Origin: Pseudomonas sp. TH43
Lineage (GTDB): Bacteria; Pseudomonadota; Gammaproteobacteria; Pseudomonadales; Pseudomonadaceae
Assembly: GCF_016650635.1 (NCBI RefSeq)
Contig: NZ_JAEKFI010000003.1
Coordinates: forward strand, 806,001-870,000
Direction: 5' to 3'
DNA length: 64,000 nucleotides
Shown here: positions 35,773-43,392 of the stretch, one piece after another
How positions within the stretch are numbered: the first letter of the stretch is position 1
Layout: each line of letters begins with the position of its first letter
Notes under the pieces: model-generated
The model's database searches: none
What the model was told of the DNA's origin: nothing
Seen by the model: the letters and a program-made list of their open reading frames with translations, nothing else
Program-made: the position numbers and the translations under genes

Positions 35773-36843
35773 AAATCAAAAGCCCCTCACCCTAACCCTC
35801 TCCCGGAGGGAGAGGGAACTGAATGGGGAATATTCCAGAGTTACGCCGACTTGAGAGATTTTCTCTAAATCCATAATCGACACGGTTTTTCAGGTCGGTG
35901 GATAGCCTGAGTCACCTCGCCCTCTCCCGGAGGGAGAGGGAACTGAATGGGGGATATTCCAGAGTTACGCCGACTTGAGAGATTTTCTCTAAATCCATAA
36001 TTGACACGGTTTTTCAGGTCGATGGCTAGCCTGAGTCACCTTGCCCTCTCCCGGAGGGAGAGGGCACCAATGGGGGATATTCCAGAGTTACGCCGACTTG
36101 AGAGATTTTCTCTGAATCCATAATCGACAAGGTTTTTCAGGTCGATGGATAGCCTGAGTTACCTCGCCCTCTCCCGGAGGGAGAGGGACTGAATGGGGGA
36201 TATTCCAGAGTTACGCCGACTTGAGAGATTTTCTCTGAATCCATGATCGACACGGTTTTTCAGGTCGATGGATAGCCTGAGTCACCTCGCCCTCTCCCGG
36301 AGGGAGAGGGAACTGAATGGGGGATATTCCAGAGTTACGCCGACTTGAGAGATTTTCTCCGAATCCATAATCGACACGGTTTTTCAGGTCGATGGATAGC
36401 CTGAGTCACCTCGCCCTAACCCTCTCCCGGAGGGAGAGGGACTGAATGGGGGATATTCCAGAGTTACGCCGACTTGAGAGATTTTCTTTGAATCCATAAT
36501 CGACACGGTTTTTCAGGTCGGTGGCTAGCCTGAGTTACCTCGCCCTAACCCTCTCCCGGAGGGAGAGGGGACTGAATGGGGAATATTCCAGAGTTACGCC
36601 GACTTGAGAGATTTTCTCCGAATCCATAATCGACACGGTTTTTCAGGTCGATGGATAGCCTGAGTCACCTCGCCCTCTCCCGGAGGGTGAGGGAACTGAA
36701 TGGGGAATATTCCAGAGTTACGCCGACTTGAGAGATTTTCTCCGAATCCATAATCGACACGGTTTTTCAGGTCGGTGGATAGCCTGAGTCACCTCGGTCG
36801 GCCCCCTCTCCCTCGGGGAGAGGGCTGGGGTGAGGGAAAGCTT
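35773..36843. other. Large intergenic region occupied by the repeat array
   Basis: The 1.07 kb between the convergent CopD-family and collagen-like genes contains no supportable coding frame. Almost all of it is the tandem array described in the next entry. The few frames that cross it are broken because the unit length is not a multiple of three. Confidence 0.8.
35784..36836. repeat. Array of eight ~124-bp tandem repeats built on a palindrome
   Basis: Units start at 35796, 35920, 36044, 36167, 36290, 36420, 36549 and 36673 (periods 123-130). Each opens with the palindrome CCCTCTCCC-GGA-GGGAGAGGG. About 100 near-identical bases follow, including ATATTCCAGAGTTACGCC, GACTTGAGAGATTTTCT, GACACGGTTTTTCAGGTCG and ATAGCCTGAGTCACC. 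The two 129-130-base units carry a CCCTAA insertion before the next palindrome. The ends are mirror images: the left starts CCCCTCACCCTAACCCTCTC, the right ends GGGAGAGGGCTGGGGTGAGG. This looks like a REP-like palindrome plus one unique spacer amplified in tandem. The copies differ at a few positions, e.g. CTCTAA, CTCTGA, CTCCGA or CTTTGA after GATTTT. Confidence 0.95.
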
Positions 36844-37602
36844 TTACAGGCGTTGCACGGTCACGGCACCTGCCGCCCCTACAGGCCCAGGCTGACCGTC
36901 CACCCCAGCCTTGCCACTCTTGCCGCCATCGGCGCGATACACCAGGCAGCCCTTGGACTTGCCACCCTTGCCTGCCTTGCCGCCCACACCCGCCGGCCCA
37001 CCGGCGCCGCCAGCCACATTGACCTTGATCAGCTCGGCTGGAAACTCACGCGGCACTTCAAGGCGAACCAGCGCCCCCGGTGCGCCCGGCTGACCGTCGC
37101 TGCCGTTGCTGCCATCAAAACCGTGCCCGGCCGAGCCATACGTGCAGCCCGGATCTTCCCCGTTTCCGCCATCAAGCCCAACAAAACCCGGCGCACCGGT
37201 GCCGCCACGGGCATCGACCAACAGTTGCGGCGCGTTCAATGCCTTGAACTGCAGATTCAGATTGCGCCCCGCACGGGCGGCTTTTTCGTAAGTCCCCGGC
37301 GCACCGCGCGCGGTGATCTGGCTGCCATCGCTCAGTTCTGCGCGAATGACTTTCATGTCCAAAGCCTGTTCGCCCGGCACGATCGCGATGCGCGCTTCAT
37401 GGCCCAGACGCAGTTCACCGACGCTCAGCTCTGTCACGTTCGATGGAATCAGCAACGTGCCGTAATCGGCGACTTCCAGTTTTTCCAGCTGCAAGGTGCC
37501 GGCCGTGTTGGGCAAACGCATCAGCGAATTGGCTTCGACGCTGACCACCTGAGCGCAGGCCAGTGGACTGATGAATGCAGCGAGCAAGCAGAGTTTACGC
37601 AT
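36844..37602 (-). CDS. Exported collagen-like glycine-rich protein
   Basis: A 252-residue protein with a signal peptide (MRKLCLLAAFISPLACAQ). An N-terminal beta-rich half of ~120 residues is followed by a Gly-rich half with collagen-like G-x-x runs (GAPGFVGLDGGNG, GQPGAPGALV, GGAGGPAGVGG, GQPGPVGAAGA). The repeats are too irregular for a true collagen triple helix across their length. Likely a surface or periplasmic structural protein; role unknown. The ATG at 37602 overlaps the end of the upstream DUF1145 gene by eight bases, so they are an operon. Confidence 0.75.
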   Translation of the reverse strand: MRKLCLLAAFISPLACAQVVSVEANSLMRLPNTAGTLQLEKLEVADYGTLLIPSNVTELSVGELRLGHEARIAIVPGEQALDMKVIRAELSDGSQITARGAPGTYEKAARAGRNLNLQFKALNAPQLLVDARGGTGAPGFVGLDGGNGEDPGCTYGSAGHGFDGSNGSDGQPGAPGALVRLEVPREFPAELIKVNVAGGAGGPAGVGGKAGKGGKSKGCLVYRADGGKSGKAGVDGQPGPVGAAGAVTVQRL

Positions 37603-37876
37603 GGGAAGAAGCCTCCGGAGCGGCCGGGGCCGGGATGGTTTGCAGGTGAAATACGCCAAAAAGCAGAATGCGAGCACGGTCACGCCAAGGATGCGCACGA
37701 CCCTTGAGGCTGCGATTGCACAGCAGCACTTCAAGCACATGAATGAACAACAACAGACCGCCAGCCAGATTGACCAGCAGGTGTAGCGGATGTACGAACG
37801 GCACCAGTTGATTGGCCAGCACCACACAGCAGAACAGCAGGGTCAATAACCGCCCCAGCCCCCAGAACACTTTCAT
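37595..37876 (-). CDS. DUF1145-family membrane protein
   Basis: A 93-residue inner-membrane protein with two or three hydrophobic helices (GRLLTLLFCCVVLANQLVPF; HLLVNLAGGLLLFIHVLEVLL), typical of the YhhL/DUF1145 family. Function unknown. The start at 37876 was chosen over a frame-extending upstream ATG because it gives the family length. It overlaps the collagen-like gene by eight bases. Confidence 0.75.
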   Translation of the reverse strand: MKVFWGLGRLLTLLFCCVVLANQLVPFVHPLHLLVNLAGGLLLFIHVLEVLLCNRSLKGRAHPWRDRARILLFGVFHLQTIPAPAAPEASSHA

Positions 37877-38039
37877 ACGCTCCCCCGTGTTGCGAATTAT
37901 TCTTTGCATGCACAGTAACGGCTTCTGCGGGGGATAAGCCAGAGGCGCAAATGAAAAAACTTCTGCCAAACGCTGGATGGCTGCCGAGGCGACGATGATC
38001 GTCACCCGGCAGCTCTAGCCCGTGGCCTTCAGACACGTC

Positions 38040-38762
38040 CTAACGATTGATGTGCAACTCCACGCGACGGTTTTTCGCGCGCCCCTCGTCGGTGGCGTTA
38101 TCGGCGACCGGCTCGCTTTCACCGCGCCCTTCACTGGTGAGTTTGTTCGGCGCCAGACCTTGGCTCAGCAGATACGCCGCGACACTGCTCGCACGGCGTT
38201 CCGACAAGGCCTGGTTGTAAGCATCCGAACCTTTGCTGTCGGTATGACCGACGACTTTGATACTGACCACGTCGGCATTGCGCAATTTGTCCATCAGCGT
38301 ATCGAGTTGCGCTTTCGCTGACGGGGTCAGGTCGGACTTGTCGAAATCAAAGAGGACGTTGCCGGCATCGCTGAGGGTGATCACTTCAGTCTGCGGCGCC
38401 GGCTCGGGTACTTTCTCGGTGACTGGATATTGCGGCAGCGGGCAACCACGGTGGTCGACCGGGGTATTGGCTGGTGTATCCGGGCAACGGTCGCGGCGGT
38501 CGAATACGCCGTCGCCGTCTTCATCGCCGTCCTGGGCATAACAGATCAGTCCGCCGGTAAGAATCCCCAGCGCTGCGCCGCCACCGGCCCAGCCACCACT
38601 TTCGATGGCGCCGAGACCGCCACCGACCAGCCCGCCGATAAGGCTGCAGATCGGCCACGTACGTTGATTGAGGGGTGCAGTGCCATCGCTGTGGGTGGCG
38701 CAACCGGTGAGCAAGCTGCCTAGCAGTAGCACCGGCAAGACGGACCTTGAGAAACCAGTCAT
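38040..38762 (-). CDS. OmpA-family lipoprotein with glycine zipper and TSP3 repeat (paralogue 1)
   Basis: A 240-residue lipoprotein precursor (lipobox GSLLTGC, C21). A short glycine-rich hydrophobic hairpin (GGLVGGGLGAIESGG...ALGILTGGL) is followed by a calcium-type thrombospondin-3 motif (DGDEDGDGVFDRRDRCPDT). A full OmpA C-terminal domain (LFDFDKSDLTPSA, VVGHTDSKGSDAYNQALSERRA, NRRVEL) then binds peptidoglycan. It is a tandem paralogue of the gene upstream. Its Shine-Dalgarno is paired inside a hairpin, see the leader entry. Confidence 0.88.
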   Translation of the reverse strand: MTGFSRSVLPVLLLGSLLTGCATHSDGTAPLNQRTWPICSLIGGLVGGGLGAIESGGWAGGGAALGILTGGLICYAQDGDEDGDGVFDRRDRCPDTPANTPVDHRGCPLPQYPVTEKVPEPAPQTEVITLSDAGNVLFDFDKSDLTPSAKAQLDTLMDKLRNADVVSIKVVGHTDSKGSDAYNQALSERRASSVAAYLLSQGLAPNKLTSEGRGESEPVADNATDEGRAKNRRVELHINR

Positions 38763-38770
38763 TGTGAAAG

Positions 38771-38806
38771 CTCCTGTGTCACCGGCCCATACCGGTTACA
38801 CAGGAG
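38771..38806 (-). promoter_or_regulatory. Leader hairpin sequestering the Shine-Dalgarno of OmpA paralogue 1
   Basis: On the minus strand CTCCTGTGT pairs perfectly with ACACAGGAG, the second arm being the ribosome-binding site nine bases before the ATG. An inner 5-bp ACCGG/CCGGT stem with a TATGGG loop extends it after one mismatch. The segment GTCTTTACTCC at its 5' base is shared with the leader of paralogue 2. It may be a thermosensor or another translation switch. Confidence 0.5.
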
Positions 38807-38851
38807 TAAAGACCCGCATCCGCGACTGCACAAGCCGCGGATGCGAGAGGT

Positions 38852-39547
38852 CTAGCGGACGATTTTGATTTCGGTACGACGGTTTTGCGCGCGACCATCA
38901 GCGGTTTTGTTATCGGCGACAGGCTGGCTTTCACCCAGACCGGATACCGAAACGAAGCTGGCGCGCGGCACACCTTGCTGAATCAGGTATTCAACCACCG
39001 AGTGCGCACGACGATCCGACAGTTTTTTGTTGTAGGCATCGCTGCCGACGCTATCGGTGTGACCGGTCACGGTCAGTTGCGCAGTAGAAGATTCCTGTTT
39101 CAGGCGCGTGGCAACCTTGTCGAGCACTTGTTTGTCAGAACCGGTCAGCGTGGCTTTGTCGAACTGGAAGTGCACGTCACGAATAACAATGGTTTCTTCC
39201 TTGACCACTACTGCTTCTTCAACCACAGCTGCCGGGGCTGGTGGAGGGCAACCGTCAGCATCGACCTGCACGCCTTTAGGCGTGTGCGGGCACTTGTCGC
39301 GACTGTCCGGCACGCCATCGCCGTCCTCGTCGCCATCACCGTGAACCCAGCAATAGGCCGCTGCCGTACCGCCGACCACCAACGCTCCATACCCCGCCCA
39401 CGCCGAGCTTTCCGTCGCGCCGAGACCCGCCCCCACAACACCACCGACCGCCGCACAGGTCGGCCAGTCGGTTTTTTGCAAACCTGCGCAACCAGTCAAC
39501 ACACTGGTTAGCAGAATCAAAGGTAATGCTGTCCGAACTATGCTCAT
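38852..39547 (-). CDS. OmpA-family lipoprotein with glycine zipper and TSP3 repeat (paralogue 2)
   Basis: A 231-residue lipoprotein precursor (lipobox SVLTGC, C20) with the same layout as its neighbour: glycine-rich hairpin (GGVVGAGLGATESSAWAG), TSP3-like DGDEDGDGVPDSRDKCPHT and an OmpA domain (FQFDKATLTGSDK, VTGHTDSVGSDAYNKKLSDRRA, NRRTEI). The pair arose by tandem duplication. Both should be outer-membrane lipoproteins bound to peptidoglycan. It has a similar Shine-Dalgarno hairpin in its leader. Confidence 0.88.
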   Translation of the reverse strand: MSIVRTALPLILLTSVLTGCAGLQKTDWPTCAAVGGVVGAGLGATESSAWAGYGALVVGGTAAAYCWVHGDGDEDGDGVPDSRDKCPHTPKGVQVDADGCPPPAPAAVVEEAVVVKEETIVIRDVHFQFDKATLTGSDKQVLDKVATRLKQESSTAQLTVTGHTDSVGSDAYNKKLSDRRAHSVVEYLIQQGVPRASFVSVSGLGESQPVADNKTADGRAQNRRTEIKIVR

Positions 39548-39555
39548 CTGGTTTT

Positions 39556-39590
39556 CTCCTGAGGGATCGGCTTAGAACCGATTCAGGGAG
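39556..39590 (-). promoter_or_regulatory. Leader hairpin sequestering the Shine-Dalgarno of OmpA paralogue 2
   Basis: CTCCCTGA pairs with TCAGGAG through a one-base bulge, and an inner ATCGG/CCGAT stem follows. CAGGAG is the ribosome-binding site eight bases before the ATG. The 11-base segment GTCTTTACTCC at the 5' base (39587-39597 on the + strand) matches that of paralogue 1 exactly, while the inner stems differ in sequence but keep pairing. Confidence 0.5.
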
Positions 39591-39658
39591 TAAAGACCGG
39601 AGTTTTAATCTCCGCCAGCAATAGGCCACTGCCGTTTGCGACCGTGTTCACAGGACTT

Positions 39659-39682
39659 CGCCGCTTTGCTCGCAAAGCGGCG
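39659..39682. other. Strong hairpin upstream of the DUF6231-like gene
   Basis: CGCCGCTTTGC and GCAAAGCGGCG are perfect complements with almost no spacer. No T-run follows on either strand, so it is not a standard terminator. It lies between two divergent genes; an operator or cruciform-forming palindrome is possible. Confidence 0.4.
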
Positions 39683-39746
39683 GCACAGGGCTCTTTGCCG
39701 GCGCAGTCAGGCAGGCTAGTCTTGGCGGTCTGATTGAGGAGCTTCG

Positions 39747-40244
39747 ATGAACGTCGCCATTTCTTCCCGCACGCCGCAACAGGCGTTGGCCGCTTTGCTG
39801 GATCGCTACGCCCCGGCGCGTTTGCTGTTGATTGGCGCCAGTGAGTTTCCGGCCTTGACGGCTTTTAAAGAGGCCCACCCGGACTGCTGCGTGGCCCATG
39901 CCAAGCCGGGGATTCTGCCCGCCGAATTGGCAGCGCAGCGATTCGATCTGGCACTGGTGGTCGATTGCCTGGAACATCTGCCCAAGCGCGATGGCCTGAA
40001 TCTGTTGGGCGGGATTCGCAATCTGAACGCCAGCCGTATTGCGGTGGTGGCGGATCTGGCCGCCTGTGGCTGGCAGGAAACCGATTTCTATTCGCTGGCC
40101 CTGCAAGCCAGCGAGCGCTTTCAACGCGAAGATCAAGTGCTGACGCTGTTCACCTACGATCTGCTTGAATACAAACAAGTCCCCGACTGGCTCAACTCAC
40201 GGTTCTGGGCCAATCCGGAAAACTTCGGCAAATACTGGTGGTAA
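39747..40244 (+). CDS. Conserved hypothetical protein (possibly DUF6231)
   Basis: A 165-residue soluble protein. The pattern [34 protein letters not shown] and [10 protein letters not shown] resembles a reduced class I methyltransferase fold, but no clear SAM motif is present. I believe it belongs to DUF6231, with moderate doubt. Its stop is four bases before the YchJ-like gene, so the two form an operon. Confidence 0.6.
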   Translation: MNVAISSRTPQQALAALLDRYAPARLLLIGASEFPALTAFKEAHPDCCVAHAKPGILPAELAAQRFDLALVVDCLEHLPKRDGLNLLGGIRNLNASRIAVVADLAACGWQETDFYSLALQASERFQREDQVLTLFTYDLLEYKQVPDWLNSRFWANPENFGKYWW

Positions 40245-40248
40245 TGCA

Positions 40249-40725
40249 ATGAGTACAGCCATTTGCCCGTGCGGCAGCGGTAATCTGCTGGAGGCCTGCT
40301 GCGGCCATTATCACGAAGGCCATCCGGCCCCGTGCGCCGAAGCCTTGATGCGTTCGCGCTACAGCGCCTACGTGCTGGGGCTGATCGACTATCTGCAGGC
40401 AACCACCCTGCCCGCCCAGCAATCGGGGCTGGATCTTCAGTCGATCAGCAACTGGAGCGCGCAAAGTACCTGGCTCGGCCTCAAGGTCGAAAGTTCGGAA
40501 GTCTTCGGCGGTCAGCCGGAACACGCCTTTGTCACCTTCACTGCACGCTGGCATGACAGCCAGGGCGAACACAGCCATCGCGAGCGTTCCTCGTTTGTAC
40601 AGAATGCCGGGCGTTGGTACTTCATCGACCCGACAGTGCAGTTGAAGCTCGGGCGTAATGACAGTTGCCCTTGTGCCAGCGGGCAAAAGTTCAAGAAGTG
40701 CTGTGCGGGGTATTTCGGCGCTTGA
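40249..40725 (+). CDS. YchJ-family SEC-C protein
   Basis: A 158-residue cytoplasmic protein framed by two zinc-type SEC-C motifs: [17 protein letters not shown] at the N-terminus and [13 protein letters not shown] at the C-terminus, with an NTF2-like domain between them ([18 protein letters not shown]). This is the UPF0225/YchJ layout. Function is unknown beyond predicted metal binding. The ATG at 40249 is the first that leaves the N-terminal motif at the normal position. Confidence 0.88.
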   Translation: MSTAICPCGSGNLLEACCGHYHEGHPAPCAEALMRSRYSAYVLGLIDYLQATTLPAQQSGLDLQSISNWSAQSTWLGLKVESSEVFGGQPEHAFVTFTARWHDSQGEHSHRERSSFVQNAGRWYFIDPTVQLKLGRNDSCPCASGQKFKKCCAGYFGA

Positions 40726-40736
40726 GGTTGAAAATC

Positions 40737-40813
40737 AAAAGATCGCAGCCTGCGGCAGCTTCTACAGGGTTACGGGATCTCATGCAGGAGCTGCCGAAGG
40801 CTGCGATCTTTTA
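40737..40813. repeat. Long inverted repeat, family B
   Basis: Arms AAAAGATCGCAGCCTGCGGC and the facing GAGCTGCCGAAGGCTGCG... enclose ~20 bases. The left arm has the TTCTACA variant, so pairing is imperfect at the tip. Located 12 bases after the YchJ-like stop. Confidence 0.85.
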
Positions 40814-40845
40814 GGACTAGACTGAGCACCAAAGGGAGTTCTCAC

Positions 40846-41340
40846 ATGCTCGGTTGCAGCCGCACATTCCAGTTCTTAATGCTGATGCTGATGCTGAACC
40901 TCGGCGGCTGCGCCTCATGGTTGAGCGACGACAGCGTCGACCCCGCCGTGCATCTGGTGAAAGTCGAAGTGGTGCGCGCCAAACTGCTCGAACAGAAATT
41001 CATCCTGCACTTTCGTATCGACAATCCCAACGACAGTGATCTGACTGTGCGTGGCCTGGAATACCGCATCCATCTGGCCGACATGCTGCTGGCCGAAGGT
41101 GAGCATGAACACTGGATCACCGTCGCGCCGAAAAGCAGTTCGTTCTACAAAATACCGATCCGCACCAATCTGTGGCCGAAGGTAAAAGAGGTGGTGAAAA
41201 TGCTGAAAAGCCCTAACCAGCAGATTCCCTATCGCTTGCAGGGTGAAATGGAAACCGGTTTATTCATCGCCCACTACGTGCACCTTGAGCGCAATGGCGT
41301 GATAATCCCCGCCGATTTTATTCCGGAGCAACACCGATGA
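40846..41340 (+). CDS. LEA type 2 / WHy-domain lipoprotein
   Basis: A 164-residue lipoprotein precursor (signal peptide with LNLGGC). The mature part is one WHy domain: [45 protein letters not shown], split here into its usual strands, with the NPN motif central. Such proteins protect against desiccation or solvent stress in some bacteria; the role here is unknown. Its stop overlaps the next gene by four bases. Confidence 0.85.
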   Translation: MLGCSRTFQFLMLMLMLNLGGCASWLSDDSVDPAVHLVKVEVVRAKLLEQKFILHFRIDNPNDSDLTVRGLEYRIHLADMLLAEGEHEHWITVAPKSSSFYKIPIRTNLWPKVKEVVKMLKSPNQQIPYRLQGEMETGLFIAHYVHLERNGVIIPADFIPEQHR

Positions 41341-41546
41341 CTCAGCAACCTCATGTCCATGGCCCTGACTGCAACCACGATCATGACCATGACCACCATC
41401 ACGATCATGACCACGGCCACGTTCACGGCCCGAACTGCGGCCACGCCCATCAGGAACCGGTGCGCAACGCCTTGAAAGACGTCGGCCGCAACGACCCTTG
41501 CCCATGCGGCAACGGCAAGAAATTCAAGAAGTGCCACGGCGCTTGA
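41337..41546 (+). CDS. Histidine-rich SEC-C metal-binding protein
   Basis: A 69-residue protein. Residues 6-38 are extremely His/Asp-rich (repeated H-D and HVHGP-C/NC motifs), followed by a SEC-C zinc motif ([18 protein letters not shown]). A small metal reservoir or chaperone is likely, with Zn, Ni or Co most plausible. It is coupled to the LEA-type gene by a four-base overlap. Confidence 0.85.
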   Translation: MTQQPHVHGPDCNHDHDHDHHHDHDHGHVHGPNCGHAHQEPVRNALKDVGRNDPCPCGNGKKFKKCHGA

Positions 41547-41584
41547 TGCTCGAGGCGAAGAAAGTCTTCGCCTGACCTGCCGTC

Positions 41585-41731
41585 TTCGCGAGCAGGCTCG
41601 CTCCCACAGTTGATCTGCGTCGACCCCGATGTTTGTGGGTCTTTGCAGACTTTGTGGGAGCTGGCTTGCCAGCACCCACAAAGGCCGGTGTTTCAGCAGC
41701 AATGCAATGTGGGAGCGAGCCTGCTCGCGAA
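41585..41731. repeat. REP cluster, family A with a third palindrome inside
   Basis: Facing family A units at 41585-41608 and 41708-41731 flank a separate perfect palindrome at 41651-41682 (TTTGTGGGAGCTGGCTTGCC and its mirror). Three units in one gap make this the most complex REP site in the window apart from the tandem array. Confidence 0.85.
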
Positions 41732-41757
41732 GAGGCCAGCACATTCAACAGAGATTT

Positions 41758-42315
41758 TCAGCCTGCCGCCAGAATCCGCGAACAACTGACCACCGTCGCA
41801 TACTCCCCGTGCAAATTCCCCAGCGACATCCCGTGCACGTCTTCAGCCGTACGCAACGTGCCGAAGTAATCGGCCTTGTCGAAGGTGAAGCAGGCATCCT
41901 CCGCCACCCACGCCTCAAACCCCAGATTGCCCGCCGTGCGCGCCGTGGACTCCACCGAATTGTGGGTGGCCACGCCGACGATGACCAATTGCCCGATCCC
42001 CGCCTCACGCAACCGCGTCTCCAGCCCGCTGGCACAAAACGCATCCGGCACGTGTTTCTGGATCAGCCATTCGCCGTCCTGCGGCAAAAACCTTTGCTGA
42101 AACTCCACCCCTTCCTGTTCGGGCCAGAACACCGAACCCGGCTCTCGTGATAGATGCTGCACATGGATGAGCGGCCGCCCGCTGCGCCGCCAAAGCCCCA
42201 GCAGATCAAGGATTCGCTCTTCAGCCTGCGGATTATTGCGCCGCCCCAATCGCGGCTGCAGGATGCCTTTTTGCTGGTCGATGATGATCAGTGCTGCATT
42301 GGCCTGAAGCTCCAT
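41758..42315 (-). CDS. Isochorismatase-family hydrolase with Ser in place of catalytic Cys
   Basis: A 185-residue soluble enzyme of the cysteine-hydrolase fold. Asp13 (IIIDQQKG) and Lys87 (LIQKHVP) of the catalytic triad are present. The expected Cys is replaced by Ser120 in GVATHNSVESTAR. True isochorismatases also lack this Cys, and a subgroup of pseudomonad homologues shares the Asn-Ser-Val pattern, so the change is probably a subfamily trait rather than decay. Substrate unknown. Confidence 0.85.
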   Translation of the reverse strand: MELQANAALIIIDQQKGILQPRLGRRNNPQAEERILDLLGLWRRSGRPLIHVQHLSREPGSVFWPEQEGVEFQQRFLPQDGEWLIQKHVPDAFCASGLETRLREAGIGQLVIVGVATHNSVESTARTAGNLGFEAWVAEDACFTFDKADYFGTLRTAEDVHGMSLGNLHGEYATVVSCSRILAAG

Positions 42316-42459
42316 GACGATTTTTCTCACGTGCGGTCATTGAATTTTCCGCACTTGAGCATCACTTGCTTCTACTAAGCAAGTCATCGAACACACAGGA
42401 CGACCTGATGCCGGCGTTTGCTGTCCGCACGTAAGCCATTTTCTGTTTTGGAGCTTTCC

Positions 42460-43104
42460 ATGATCGACCTGTATTACTGGACCACACCCAACGGCCACAA
42501 AATCTCGCTGTTCCTCGAAGAAGCCGGCCTGCCGTACAAAGTCCACCCGATCAACATCAGCCAAGGGGAACAGTTTCAGCCACACTTTCTGAAAATCGCC
42601 CCGAACAACCGCATTCCGGCCATCGTCGACCACACACCTGCCGATGGCGGTGAGCCGTTGTCGCTGTTCGAGTCCGGGGCGATTCTTTTGTATCTGGCGG
42701 AGAAAACCGGTCAGTTCCTGCCCAAGGATCTGCGTGGCCGGCAAACGGCGTTGCAGTGGTTGTTCTGGCAAATGGGCGGTTTGGGCCCGATGGCCGGGCA
42801 GAATCATCACTTCAGCCAGTTCGCGCCGGAGAAAATCCCCTACGCGATCAAACGCTACATTGATGAGACGGCGCGCCTGTACGGAGTTCTGAACAAACAA
42901 TTGGCCGATAACGCGTTTGTAGCGGGCAGTGAATACAGCATTGCCGATATGGCGATTTATCCGTGGATCGTCTCGCACAAGTGGCAGAGCCAGAATCTGG
43001 AGGACTTCCCGCATGTGCAGCGCTGGTTCAACCAGATCAAGGACCGGCCAGCGACGGTGAAGGCGTATGCGCTGGTGCAACAGGTCAACCCACCAAAACC
43101 CTAA
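42460..43104 (+). CDS. Glutathione S-transferase (YfcG-like)
   Basis: A 214-residue soluble protein with a thioredoxin-fold N-terminal domain (MIDLYYWTTPNGHKIS, the Thr/Asn active site of the Nu class) and a helical C-terminal domain (YSIADMAIYPWIV). YfcG-type enzymes reduce disulfides using glutathione. The ATG at 42460 gives the exact family start. Divergent from the isochorismatase-like gene. Confidence 0.9.
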   Translation: MIDLYYWTTPNGHKISLFLEEAGLPYKVHPINISQGEQFQPHFLKIAPNNRIPAIVDHTPADGGEPLSLFESGAILLYLAEKTGQFLPKDLRGRQTALQWLFWQMGGLGPMAGQNHHFSQFAPEKIPYAIKRYIDETARLYGVLNKQLADNAFVAGSEYSIADMAIYPWIVSHKWQSQNLEDFPHVQRWFNQIKDRPATVKAYALVQQVNPPKP

Positions 43105-43123
43105 TCCCGAGTGAGCGGGCTTT

Positions 43124-43260
43124 TGTGGCTAGGGGATTTAGCGAAACGTCGCACCGCCCCGTTGGGCTGCGAATTCCTGCTACCAGGATGTGTCTGACAC
43201 ACCGTGATTGCAGGTTTTGGGGCTGCTTCGCTGCCCAACGGGGATAAATCCCCTCGCCAC
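43124..43260. repeat. Degenerate inverted repeat, family D
   Basis: A worn left arm TGTGGCTAGGGGATTTA and a clean right arm (GGGGATAAATCCCCTCGCCA) flank ~100 bases containing CCCCGTTGGGCTGCG and its partner GCTGCCCAACGGGG. It is the same family as at 25142, with drift in the left arm. Confidence 0.7.
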
Positions 43261-43392
43261 GGGTATGTGATCTGTTCCAGGGTGTTGTTTATCAGACAAA
43301 TCCTGAAATAACCCCCGCCCCCGCTTGCGCGGCATCCTCCTGCTCACTAACGTAGCGCCTTTACTGACGCTACCCCCCGCAGGAGCTTTGCC

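Noticed and set aside
35796..36802. CRISPR array
   Set aside because: Repeats are ~124 bases with conserved, not variable, spacers. No cas genes are near.
35796..36802. Repeat protein gene in the array
   Set aside because: Periods of 123-130 bases are not a constant multiple of three and stops occur in all frames.
36775..37707. 310-codon + frame over the collagen-like gene
   Set aside because: It begins inside the repeat array and reads R/H/A-rich sequence; the minus-strand gene has a signal peptide and coupled operon partner.
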